This document shows, one piece after another, positions 8,054 through 14,034 of a DNA stretch of 24,138 nt. The stretch is from an uncultured Roseburia sp. (GTDB taxonomy: Bacteria; Bacillota; Clostridia; Lachnospirales; Lachnospiraceae), in contig CAKRLC010000033.1 of the NCBI GenBank assembly GCA_934358955.1, positions 1-24,138 of the forward strand. The letters run 5' to 3'. Made by a program: the position numbers and the translations under genes. Numbering within the stretch: the stretch's first letter is position 1; each line of letters opens with the position of its first letter. The notes under the pieces are model-generated. The model made no database searches, had not been told where the DNA came from, and saw only the letters and a program-made list of their open reading frames with translations.

Positions 8054-8902
8054 TTAGCCTCTGGCCTGCTTTAAGTTGTATACCGTTGCAGAACCAATGA
8101 CGAGCACTGCTCCAACAATGGACAAGCTTCCGATCGTCTCTCCGCAAAAAATAGCCACAAGAACCGGATTTAAAATTGGCTCGATCGTAGATGTTAAGGA
8201 TGCTGTCACCGGTGACACACGATCTAATCCTTTCGATAAGAAGATATACGACAATCCAAACTGTACAATTCCAAGTGCGACTACATACACCCAGACAGTC
8301 GGTGTAAAAACGGTCTCTTTCATAAAAAATGGGATTCCGATCAGTATGCTGATCACATGGGAAACGATCAATGACGATTCAAAATCACCGCCTGGAAATT
8401 TTTTGATCAAAAATACTCCCGCATAACTAAATCCGGAAAGGATTGCAAGCAGATTTCCTGCCATTCCTCCGGCGCTTAATGATTCAAAGAAAAAGCATAC
8501 GATTCCAAGCAGCACGAGAAGGCAGGTAAGTACTGCATCCTTCTTTGGTTTCTGTTTGTATACAAGCCACACGATCAAAATCAGAAAGACCGGCTCTGTA
8601 AACTGCAGCACGATCGCATTTGCTGCTGTCGTCATTTTTGTTGCCATGACAAAGGTTACTGCCATAATGCAATTGCACATCGCGCCAAACAGCACCATTT
8701 TATTGAAAACAAATTTTCTTCCCTGAGACTTCTGATACAATATGATCACGATCAGTGAAAGCACGCTTCTGGCCAGACTGATGGAAAAAGAATTCCAGGG
8801 AATCGATTTGATCAGGACACCTCCTGTACTAAAACAGATTGCCGACAGCAGCACATAAATCGTTCCTAAAAGGCTGCTTTTATTCAGTTGTTCTTTGTTC
8901 AT
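8054..8902 (-). CDS. EamA/DMT-superfamily transporter
   Basis: The protein has 282 residues from the ATG at 8902. Ten hydrophobic helices fall in two repeated EamA halves (about 10-135 and 145-280). Typical features are the STGGVLIKSIPW start and the motif SLTSTIEPILNPVLVAIFCGE in the second half, the EamA signature around helix 9. Members export metabolites or amino acids; no substrate can be given. The start is ambiguous: ATGs exist at 8926, 8911 and 8902. GAGGAG lies 11 nt before 8902 but only 2 nt before 8911, so 8902 is the best guess. A small hairpin (CCAGGG/CCTTGG) sits just upstream of 8926. It follows the HAD gene by a short gap on the same strand. Confidence 0.86.
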   Translation of the reverse strand: MNKEQLNKSSLLGTIYVLLSAICFSTGGVLIKSIPWNSFSISLARSVLSLIVIILYQKSQGRKFVFNKMVLFGAMCNCIMAVTFVMATKMTTAANAIVLQFTEPVFLILIVWLVYKQKPKKDAVLTCLLVLLGIVCFFFESLSAGGMAGNLLAILSGFSYAGVFLIKKFPGGDFESSLIVSHVISILIGIPFFMKETVFTPTVWVYVVALGIVQFGLSYIFLSKGLDRVSPVTASLTSTIEPILNPVLVAIFCGETIGSLSIVGAVLVIGSATVYNLKQARG

Positions 8903-8984
8903 TTCTGTCATTTCTCCTCTTGTCATACCAAGGTTTTTGTCCCCTGGCTTATTCTATATTCGATTCCGTATCTTAATGCTCTTT

Positions 8985-9809
8985 CTAATCCTCTAGCAGG
9001 CCAAGCTTCTCTAATGCCAGATAGAGCCCATCCGCATCGATATGCGCCGTAACCAGATCTGCTCTCTGCTTCACTTCATCAAGTGCATTCCCCATTGCAA
9101 TGCCTATTCCGGCATATTCCATCATCTGCAGATCATTTGGGCCATCCCCGATTGCTATGCTGTTTTCCCTTGTAATTCCAACATGCTCCAAATAGCGCTT
9201 CATTCCGGTTGCCTTGTGAATGCCATTGATCCCGACTTCCCCACAGGAATCATTTGCACAGCTTAAGCTTAATGCCACGGTATCAAAATACGGTTCTAAA
9301 TCCGCATGGACTTTTGCAACACCATCAGACGCATCATAATAAATAAGCTTTTCTTCCTTCGCATGATTCCATGTATCTTCACGGATTTCCATCTCTCCGA
9401 TGAGCTGTTCCATGTGTTCCGCCGTAACTCCCATCTCCTGCATAATCTCAAAGATACGCTGCTTGCTCCATTTATTCATAACAACGCCCTTATCGGTCTG
9501 AAAGCAATATGCGTAATGATGGTTATCCATGTATTCCGAAACAAATTTCCGATGTTCCTCATCGATCACTGCATGGTAAATCTCTTCGCCGTCTGCTACC
9601 ACCTGCGCTCCTGCTGCCATCACCATCCCGGAAAAACCAAGATCCAGCAAAAACTGCGGCAGCTGAAATCTGCTCCGCCCACTGCACACGACTAACTTAT
9701 GTCCATTTTGTACAGCCTTTTTTATCGCTTTTTTCGCAGACTCCGGAATCACACCCTTACTATTTACGATGGTTCCGTCTACATCCAAAAATACCACTTT
9801 CTTATCCAT
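8985..9809 (-). CDS. Cof-type HAD-superfamily phosphatase
   Basis: The protein has 274 residues, normal for Cof/YbiV-type HAD hydrolases. Motif I is DVDGT at residues 9-13 (nucleophile D9, acid/base D11), motif II is the serine in VVCSGRSR, and motif IV is IAIGDGPNDLQMMEYAGIGIAMGNA near the C-terminus. The middle is the C2-type cap domain. These enzymes dephosphorylate sugar phosphates, flavin mononucleotide or similar metabolites, usually with broad specificity. The GG of CTGGTGA, about 10 nt upstream, is the likely ribosome site. It may share a transcript with the downstream EamA gene (gap of about 60-80 bp), but no functional link is evident. Confidence 0.88.
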   Translation of the reverse strand: MDKKVVFLDVDGTIVNSKGVIPESAKKAIKKAVQNGHKLVVCSGRSRFQLPQFLLDLGFSGMVMAAGAQVVADGEEIYHAVIDEEHRKFVSEYMDNHHYAYCFQTDKGVVMNKWSKQRIFEIMQEMGVTAEHMEQLIGEMEIREDTWNHAKEEKLIYYDASDGVAKVHADLEPYFDTVALSLSCANDSCGEVGINGIHKATGMKRYLEHVGITRENSIAIGDGPNDLQMMEYAGIGIAMGNALDEVKQRADLVTAHIDADGLYLALEKLGLLED

Positions 9810-9920
9810 TTAAAATCACCAGTTCCTTATCAACTCTTTTTTGTTACAGATTCCATTTTATGCACAAAAGAATCATTATCCCTATTTTAAAAAAACATAA
9901 TTGTATTTTAAACATTTTTT

Positions 9921-9981
9921 CCAAAAACAACAAGAGGCTATGGAAGATATCGCCATTTTGCCATATCTTTCATAACCTCTT
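9921..9981 (-). terminator. Long hairpin with T-tract downstream of bioY
   Basis: A 19-nt stem (9932-9950 with 9963-9981; one G·U and one mismatch) encloses a 12-nt loop. On the minus strand it is followed by GTTGTTTTTGG (9931-9921), fitting an intrinsic terminator for the bioY transcript about 110 nt after its stop codon. On the plus strand there is no T-tract. The rest of 9810-10088 holds no gene, only an AT-rich leader for the HAD gene and the bioY 3' region. Confidence 0.6.
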
Positions 9982-10088
9982 ACTATATGCTTCAGTCATT
10001 TGGTACAATGTTGAACCATTAGCTGCGTCAATCGCGTAGATTAGATTTTTATTTTTCGCTAGTCGTGCAGTTATTGCCAAGCGATGTA

Positions 10089-10637
10089 CTACTTTAAATA
10101 TCCTGCCCTCACAAGCGGATTTTTGATCAGCGGTGCTACAATGATCGCGATCACCATTTTCAGAAGGTCTCCAATAATAAATGGGATCACCCCTGCCATC
10201 AGTGCTGCCTGGAATGTCATACTTGCTTCATAGGCAAGCCATGCTGTTCCCAGCGCATAGCAGACTGCTGTTCCTAAGATCATTCCGAGCAGATACATTA
10301 CTTTTTTTCCAGGGAATTTTTCAATAAACCATCCACTGATGATCGCAAGCGGAATAAATCCGATCAGGTAACCTCCGGTCGGTCCGAACAGCTTCGCCGG
10401 TCCTGCTGTAAAGCTTGAGAATACCGGAACACCTACCAGTCCGATCAAAAGGTAGATACAATAAGAAACAGTTCCCTTCTTCCATCCAAGTAAAACCACT
10501 GTAAAATAGATTGCCAGGTTCGTCAGGGAAATCGGTACCGGTCCGATTGGAAGGGACAATGGTCCTAAAATACATGTTACTGCTGTCATTAATGCAATGA
10601 TTGCAATTGTCGATGTCTGGATTTTCTTTTCGTTCAT
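10089..10637 (-). CDS. bioY: Biotin transporter substrate-binding protein BioY
   Basis: The protein has 182 residues and six hydrophobic helices. The BioY core is plain: the N-terminal PLSLPIGPVPISLTNLAIYF, the biotin-binding loop region FTAGPAKLFGPTGGYLIGFI, and ALMAGVIPFIIGDLLKMVIA at the end. BioY is the S-component that captures biotin for an ECF transporter, or works alone; no ECF A/T genes are adjacent, so a shared ECF module elsewhere is expected. The ATG at 10637 follows AAGGAG by about 10 nt; an in-frame upstream start at 10724 would run through the promoter. A BirA-like operator overlaps its -35 box, which implies repression when biotin is ample. Confidence 0.95.
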   Translation of the reverse strand: MNEKKIQTSTIAIIALMTAVTCILGPLSLPIGPVPISLTNLAIYFTVVLLGWKKGTVSYCIYLLIGLVGVPVFSSFTAGPAKLFGPTGGYLIGFIPLAIISGWFIEKFPGKKVMYLLGMILGTAVCYALGTAWLAYEASMTFQAALMAGVIPFIIGDLLKMVIAIIVAPLIKNPLVRAGYLK

Positions 10638-10695
10638 AACTTGATGTCTCCTTTTTTGCTTTTCGTATAGCAAATTATCTTTTTCATACGGTCTT

Positions 10696-10724
10696 ATTCT
10701 ATCCGACATCGCTCCAATTGTCAA
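10696..10724 (-). promoter_or_regulatory. bioY promoter
   Basis: On the minus strand a perfect TTGACA (10724-10719) is followed after 17 nt by TAGAAT (10701-10696), giving a start near 10689 and a leader of about 50 nt. The -35 hexamer lies inside one half of the BirA-like operator. Confidence 0.78.
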
Positions 10725-10749
10725 CCTGTTTATTTTTATAAGTTTACAT
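10718..10749. promoter_or_regulatory. BirA (biotin repressor) operator
   Basis: On the plus strand TTGTCAACC-like and GTTTACAT half-sites are separated by about 14 nt. This matches the known BirA operator pattern TTGTAAACC-N14/16-GGTTTACAA with one mismatch in the left half and two in the right. It overlaps the -35 box of the bioY promoter, the position expected for repression by biotinyl-AMP-loaded BirA. No birA is in the window. Confidence 0.75.
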
Positions 10750-10868
10750 TTTATTGTTATAAGCCAGAAAAATTTATTCTATACTTCCTTTTTTCTTCTG
10801 ACTGTGTTACTATTGTATCTGTAAAGAATAAAATGTGTGTTATAAATAGTTTTTTATGTGACACATAT

Positions 10869-10898
10869 TTGAAATTTACCTAGTGGTACATTGATAAT
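10869..10898 (+). promoter_or_regulatory. Promoter of the small-peptide (toxin) mRNA
   Basis: TTGAAA (10869-10874) and GATAAT (10893-10898) are separated by 18 nt, predicting a start near 10905 and a structured leader of about 60 nt before the peptide start codon. Confidence 0.55.
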
Positions 10899-10920
10899 AT
10901 ATTTACCCAGGTAGTCGGGG

Positions 10921-10934
10921 GACGTGCTCTCATT
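10921..10934 (+). repeat. Direct repeat copy 1 (in toxin mRNA leader)
   Basis: GACGTGCTCTCATT here resembles GACCTGCACTCACC at 11121-11134, exactly 200 bp downstream, matching at 10 of 14 positions, with two of the four differences being T-to-C changes that allow G·U pairs. Because the second copy is transcribed in antisense, the two RNAs could pair over this stretch. It falls mostly in the loop of a leader hairpin (GGGACG pairing with CGTTCC). Confidence 0.55.
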
Positions 10935-10965
10935 CGTTCCGAGCCTTACGGAAAGGATGATGCTT

Positions 10966-11055
10966 ATGGTTGCATGGAATGATCTGTTTACTTTTGTCAT
11001 CATGTTGATGGCAATTCTGACTTACATAGATACTCATAGAAAACATAAAAAGTAG
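10966..11055 (+). CDS. Small hydrophobic peptide, putative type I toxin (holin-like/Fst-like)
   Basis: A 29-residue peptide starts at the ATG at 10966; in-frame ATGs also exist at 10957 and 10960. It has a short N-terminus (MVAWNDLFTF), one transmembrane helix (VIMLMAILTYI) and a basic tail (HRKHKK). This is the architecture of Fst/TxpA/holin-like type I toxins, which insert into the membrane. AAGGA lies about 10 nt before the 10966 start. The stop codon lies inside the stem of the bidirectional terminator, and a convergent antisense RNA starts downstream. It runs opposite to the flanking bioY and rsmI genes with its own promoter. The toxin role is inferred from layout and physical character, not from a database match. 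Confidence 0.7.
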   Translation: MVAWNDLFTFVIMLMAILTYIDTHRKHKK

Positions 11056-11095
11056 CCGTCCTGTTCATTTGGCGATGAAAACGGCTACTTTTTTT
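11047..11095. terminator. Bidirectional intrinsic terminator shared by toxin mRNA and antisense RNA
   Basis: A 13-bp stem (11047-11059 with 11081-11093, core GTAGCCGT/ACGGCTAC) encloses an inner TTCAT/ATGAA stem. Seven T follow on the plus strand and five on the minus strand, so both converging transcripts can end here. The toxin stop codon is inside the left arm. Confidence 0.85.
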
Positions 11096-11120
11096 ACTAC
11101 ATATATTCGCCGGAACGGGT

Positions 11121-11134
11121 GACCTGCACTCACC
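11121..11134 (-). repeat. Direct repeat copy 2 (in antisense RNA)
   Basis: The plus strand here is GACCTGCACTCACC, a near copy of 10921-10934; the antisense RNA carries its complement. The wider context also resembles the toxin leader in inverted orientation (AGGCAGTCGG and CCGTTCCGG on the minus strand against AGGTAGTCGG and CGTTCCGAG), suggesting both RNAs adopt similar 5' folds. Confidence 0.5.
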
Positions 11135-11156
11135 TGCCGACTGCCTTGTTAAATAT

Positions 11157-11185
11157 ATTATAAAGCACTGATCAGTCTTTGTCAA
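11157..11185 (-). promoter_or_regulatory. Perfect-consensus promoter of the antisense RNA
   Basis: On the minus strand TTGACA (11185-11180), exactly 17 nt, and TATAAT (11162-11157): all twelve consensus bases at optimal spacing. This is the strongest-looking promoter in the window and drives no protein gene before the terminator about 100 nt downstream, as expected for an abundant antitoxin RNA. Confidence 0.85.
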
Positions 11186-11233
11186 ATATCAAAGCTCTAC
11201 ATAACATTATATTACTAATTTACCAAAACAACT

Positions 11234-12082
11234 CTATCTGTCCCGCAACAGTTCCTGATACACGTCGCGCTTGCTGATACCGCGGTCTTTTGCTACAAGC
11301 TTCATTGCTTCCTTACGGTCAATTCCCTGACTTTCATACACCTGCATATGCTCTTCGATCGTCATTGCTTCCCAGTTTTTTTTCTCCTCTTCGGCAATCT
11401 CCGAAAAGCTTTTTCCCTGGATCACAAGTACATACTCTCCGCGCGGTTCATTCTCTTCATAATAGCGGAGACTGTCGCCAAAGGTCGTCTGCATCTTCTC
11501 TTCATAACGCTTCGTAAGTTCCCTGCAGACTGTAAGTCTCCTGTCACTTCCGAGTACCTCCTGCAGTTCTTCCAGTGTTTTTACAAGATGATGCGGTGCT
11601 TCGTATACGATCATTGTTCTTGTTTCATTCGCAAGCTGTCCAAGTACCTGCGCCCGTTCTTTTTTATCCCGCGGAAGAAATGCTTCAAACGCAAATCTTC
11701 TTGTTGGAAGTCCGGACATCGTAAGCGCTGTAATGCAGGCTGCCGCTCCCGGAAGCGAAGTTACTTCCATCCCCTCTTCATAGCAGATACGCACAATATC
11801 CTCTCCCGGATCTGAGATTCCTGGTGTACCGGCATCTGTGATCAGGGCAATGTTTTTTCCCTCCCGGAGTTTTTCCACAAGCTGATATGCCTTATCAATT
11901 TTGTTGAACTCATGGTAGCTTGTCATTGGTGTCTTTATTTCAAAATGGTTCAGCAGCTTGATCGAGTTTCTGGTATCTTCCGCTGCGATCAGATCGACCT
12001 CTTTTAAGGTACGAAGCACGCGGAATGTGATGTCTTCCAGATTTCCGATCGGAGTTGCACACAAATACAGTTTTCCTGCCAT
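11234..12082 (-). CDS. rsmI: 16S rRNA (cytidine-1402-2'-O)-methyltransferase RsmI
   Basis: The 282-residue protein is a SAM-dependent tetrapyrrole-methylase-fold enzyme. It starts with the RsmI signature LYLCATPIGNLEDITFRVLR and contains AEDTRNSIKLLNHF, TDAGTPGISDPGEDIVR and LPGAAACITALTMSGLPTRRF. RsmI 2'-O-methylates C1402 in the ribosomal decoding centre. In Bacillus this gene (yabC) closes the yaaT-yabA-yabB-yazA-yabC cluster, which agrees with ricT and trmN6 upstream here, although an Lgt-like gene and a palindromic element intervene. The start at 12082 has GGGAG about 6 nt upstream. No clear terminator follows. Confidence 0.96.
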   Translation of the reverse strand: MAGKLYLCATPIGNLEDITFRVLRTLKEVDLIAAEDTRNSIKLLNHFEIKTPMTSYHEFNKIDKAYQLVEKLREGKNIALITDAGTPGISDPGEDIVRICYEEGMEVTSLPGAAACITALTMSGLPTRRFAFEAFLPRDKKERAQVLGQLANETRTMIVYEAPHHLVKTLEELQEVLGSDRRLTVCRELTKRYEEKMQTTFGDSLRYYEENEPRGEYVLVIQGKSFSEIAEEEKKNWEAMTIEEHMQVYESQGIDRKEAMKLVAKDRGISKRDVYQELLRDR

Positions 12083-12154
12083 ATATCTCCCTCACTTTTT
12101 TATGATAGAATACTATTGAGGCAAAAATGTCAGTTCCTTAGCTGTGTATACAGA

Positions 12155-12302
12155 TTGCACAAAAGAAGTTTTTCAAATTTCTTTGTGCATAACATTCCGA
12201 TGAGCCTCTGAAAACAAGAATCGTGTTCAGCAATGGCTTCCACGATTCTTAAGTCTCATCTCCATTGCACAAGAATAAATTTGAAAAACTTCTTTTGTGC
12301 AA
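12155..12302 (-). repeat. Palindromic hairpin element, copy 1 (conserved cap, 26-bp outer stem)
   Basis: The outer arms 12155-12180 and 12277-12302 are perfect 26-nt inverted repeats. The 96 nt between them fold into further stems (GTGCA/TGCAC, GATGAG/CTCATC, AAGAATCGTG/CACGATTCTT, AGC/GCT). Read on the minus strand, the cap from TTGTGCAATG onward is about 85% identical by eye to that in 19512-19671, while the outer arms are unrelated. It lies 87 nt after the lgt stop codon and ends about 70 nt before the rsmI start. No T-tract follows, so it is not a classical terminator. The left arm can also fold locally (GCACAAA with TTTGTGC). It occupies most of the 307-bp gap between lgt and rsmI; the remainder shows nothing recognisable. 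Confidence 0.8.
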
Positions 12303-12389
12303 CCTCTCAATAAAGTTCTGTAATCTGCCATTTTCACCTCAACAGCCTCCCCTTCCATAGTGTAATATTGTAACATGAATGGTTGCCTG

Positions 12390-13154
12390 TTATTGGTCTG
12401 TGTTGTTCTTCTCCGCAAGTTTTGGAAGCAGGAAGTAGAGTATCACGCCTAATGCCACGATTCCAAAGGAAATGATCTGTGATGTGGAGAAGATGCCAAT
12501 GCTTCCACGGTAATCGTCCCGCAAGAACTCGATCAGGAATCGTCCGATTCCATAAAGAAGGAGGTAAGCCGATGCCACGCGTCCTTCCTTTGGTTTTTTC
12601 GATGCATACCATAGCAGCAATGCACAGAAAAGAAAGTCTCCTGCGGAAGAAATCAGCTGTGTTGGAATGAGTTTTACGCCATTTGGTGCAAAATCAGAAT
12701 GTTGGAAGGTGATCCCATACCATGCATGTGTCTCTCTTCCATAACAGCATCCTGCACAAAAGCATCCGATACGTCCAAAACCCTGTGCCAGGGAAACCGC
12801 CGGCATTACAAGGTCAAAATAAGAAATAAACCGCACTTTTTTGGTCTTACAATATACCCAGCTCGTCAGGATTCCCCCGATAATTCCTCCATATACGACA
12901 TAACCGTTTTTGAAATTCCATAAAATCGACGGATCTTTTAAAATCTGCGGCAGTTCAACAATGTAATATAATAATCTGCAGCCTACCATACCTCCGATCA
13001 GGGCGCAAAAGAAAATGCCCCAGATCACATCCTCGTTCAATTGTTTCTTTTTTCCGCGATAAACACACAATGCAAGTGCTGCTGCGAATCCCAACGCGAT
13101 CATAATACCATACATATATAATGTGATCGGTCCAATTGTAATTTTGTTAAACAT
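12390..13154 (-). CDS. lgt: Prolipoprotein diacylglyceryl transferase (Lgt)-like membrane protein, divergent
   Basis: The protein has 254 residues and about seven hydrophobic helices, the Lgt fold. Lgt landmarks are LYMYGIMIALGF (11-22), GFGRIGCFCAGCCYG (125-139), LIPTQLISS and GIGRFLIEFLRDDYRG. Lgt transfers diacylglycerol from phosphatidylglycerol to the lipobox cysteine of prelipoproteins. Compared with E. coli Lgt the arginine equivalent to R143 (R128) and the G154 equivalent (G139) are kept. The N146 position is cysteine (C131), the E151 position is cysteine (C136), and the histidine of the HGG motif is tyrosine (YGG at 88-90). Cys-rich GRIGCF variants are, to my recollection, common in clostridia, so it may still be active. 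The gene sits inside an otherwise conserved yabB-yabC neighbourhood. Start at 13154 has GAGGAAC upstream. Confidence 0.82.
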   Translation of the reverse strand: MFNKITIGPITLYMYGIMIALGFAAALALCVYRGKKKQLNEDVIWGIFFCALIGGMVGCRLLYYIVELPQILKDPSILWNFKNGYVVYGGIIGGILTSWVYCKTKKVRFISYFDLVMPAVSLAQGFGRIGCFCAGCCYGRETHAWYGITFQHSDFAPNGVKLIPTQLISSAGDFLFCALLLWYASKKPKEGRVASAYLLLYGIGRFLIEFLRDDYRGSIGIFSTSQIISFGIVALGVILYFLLPKLAEKNNTDQ

Positions 13155-13215
13155 AATTTGTTCCTCGTCTTTCTAATCTTCACTGTCAGTTCTGTCAACA
13201 ACGTACATGATAACT

Positions 13216-13250
13216 TGCTCAAAAGAAATCTTTGAAATTTCTCTTTTGCG
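13216..13250. repeat. Small hairpin related to the arm of the 12155-12302 element
   Basis: CAAAAGAAAT and ATTTCTCTTTTG form an imperfect stem with a small bulge around a 7-nt loop, in the 136-256 bp gap between trmN6 and lgt. The sequence TTGCTCAAAAGAAAT with AAATTTCT closely resembles the left arm of the element at 12155, so lgt is bracketed by related palindromes. No T-tract follows on either strand beyond the stem itself. Confidence 0.5.
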
Positions 13251-13290
13251 TAAGTGATCCACACAGCCTTTCATTCAGACCGTCCCTTAA

Positions 13291-14034
13291 TCAATACCCA
13301 TAAATGTCATATATTTCATCCGTATATACACCCTGTTCTTTATAGACGATCAATGGCTTTTCGATCGTAACACGGGATTTTCCACCGCGCAGTCCTTCGA
13401 TCAATACCATATTCGGCTCTCTGTCGAGATACGGATGCACAAACCGGAGCCTTTTCGGTTCAATTTTGTACTCTACCATTTTGCTCATAATCTCTGCCAA
13501 CCGAAATGGTCTGTGTACCATATAAAATCTTCCACCTGTCATCAGAAGCCTTGCACTTTCCCGTAAAATATCATCCAATGTGCAGAGTACCTCATGTCTG
13601 GCGATCGCCTTTGCCTTTGATGGCGAATTCTCTCCGTGTGTTCCGATCATATACGGCGGATTTGTCGTGATCACATGAAAAGAAGATGCTCCAAATATAT
13701 TTGAAGCATCCTTAATATCACCGGTTACTACTTTTATCCTATCCTCCAGATGATTGTATGCAACACTGCGTCTGGCCATGTCTGCACTTTCTTCCTGGAT
13801 CTCTAATGCTGTAAAATCTGTTGCTGCTGTTTTTGCTTCCATTAAGATTGGAATGATCCCTGTTCCGGTTCCAAGGTCTAAGACCCGCTCACCGGCTTTT
13901 GCCTGCGCAAAACCGGAAAGCAGCACTGCATCCATTCCAAAGCAGAAACGCGCCGGATCCTGAATGATAAAATATCCGTTGCGATGCAGTTCATCTAAGC
14001 GTTCCCCTTCATGGATCAGATTATTTTCCTTCAT
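13291..14034 (-). CDS. trmN6: tRNA1(Val) (adenine-37-N6)-methyltransferase TrmN6-like (YabB)
   Basis: The 247-residue protein is a class I SAM methyltransferase. Motif I is VLDLGTGTGIIP (51-62) and the catalytic NPPY of N6-adenine methylases is at 125-128 (ITTNPPYM). The N-terminal GYFIIQDPARFCFGMDAVLL is typical of the YabB/YfiC group. Its usual job is N6-methylation of A37 in tRNA1(Val). The ATG at 14034 overlaps the end of ricT by 14 bp; a GTG at 14055 would add seven residues, and GGAGG lies about 14 nt before the ATG, so the start is not certain. Position directly after ricT matches the Bacillus yaaT-yabB order (yabA is absent). Confidence 0.92.
   Translation of the reverse strand: MKENNLIHEGERLDELHRNGYFIIQDPARFCFGMDAVLLSGFAQAKAGERVLDLGTGTGIIPILMEAKTAATDFTALEIQEESADMARRSVAYNHLEDRIKVVTGDIKDASNIFGASSFHVITTNPPYMIGTHGENSPSKAKAIARHEVLCTLDDILRESARLLMTGGRFYMVHRPFRLAEIMSKMVEYKIEPKRLRFVHPYLDREPNMVLIEGLRGGKSRVTIEKPLIVYKEQGVYTDEIYDIYGY

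Larger units (their letters stand above)
11047..11150 (-). ncRNA. Putative antisense antitoxin RNA
   Basis: A transcript of about 100 nt is predicted from the perfect promoter at 11157-11185 to the bidirectional terminator. It contains no credible coding sequence. Its 5' part has a GGTGA/TCACC hairpin whose loop region is the complement of the repeat at 11121-11134, giving about 12 pairs (two of them G·U) out of 14 with the toxin leader at 10921-10934. Its 3' end overlaps the toxin mRNA 3' end in full antisense. Pairing at both ends is how Fst-type systems block toxin translation. Confidence 0.65.

Noticed and set aside
8927..8950. Small CCAGGG/CCTTGG hairpin before the EamA gene as a regulatory RNA
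   Set aside because: Only six pairs with a G·U; too weak to support a specific claim.
11000..11185. 61-codon frame antisense to the small peptide gene
   Set aside because: No ribosome site or conserved features; its start lies upstream of the antisense promoter's start site, so it is not carried on that RNA.
12155..12302. Ordinary intrinsic terminator for lgt
   Set aside because: The stem is far too long, has a structured conserved cap and no T-tract on either strand.
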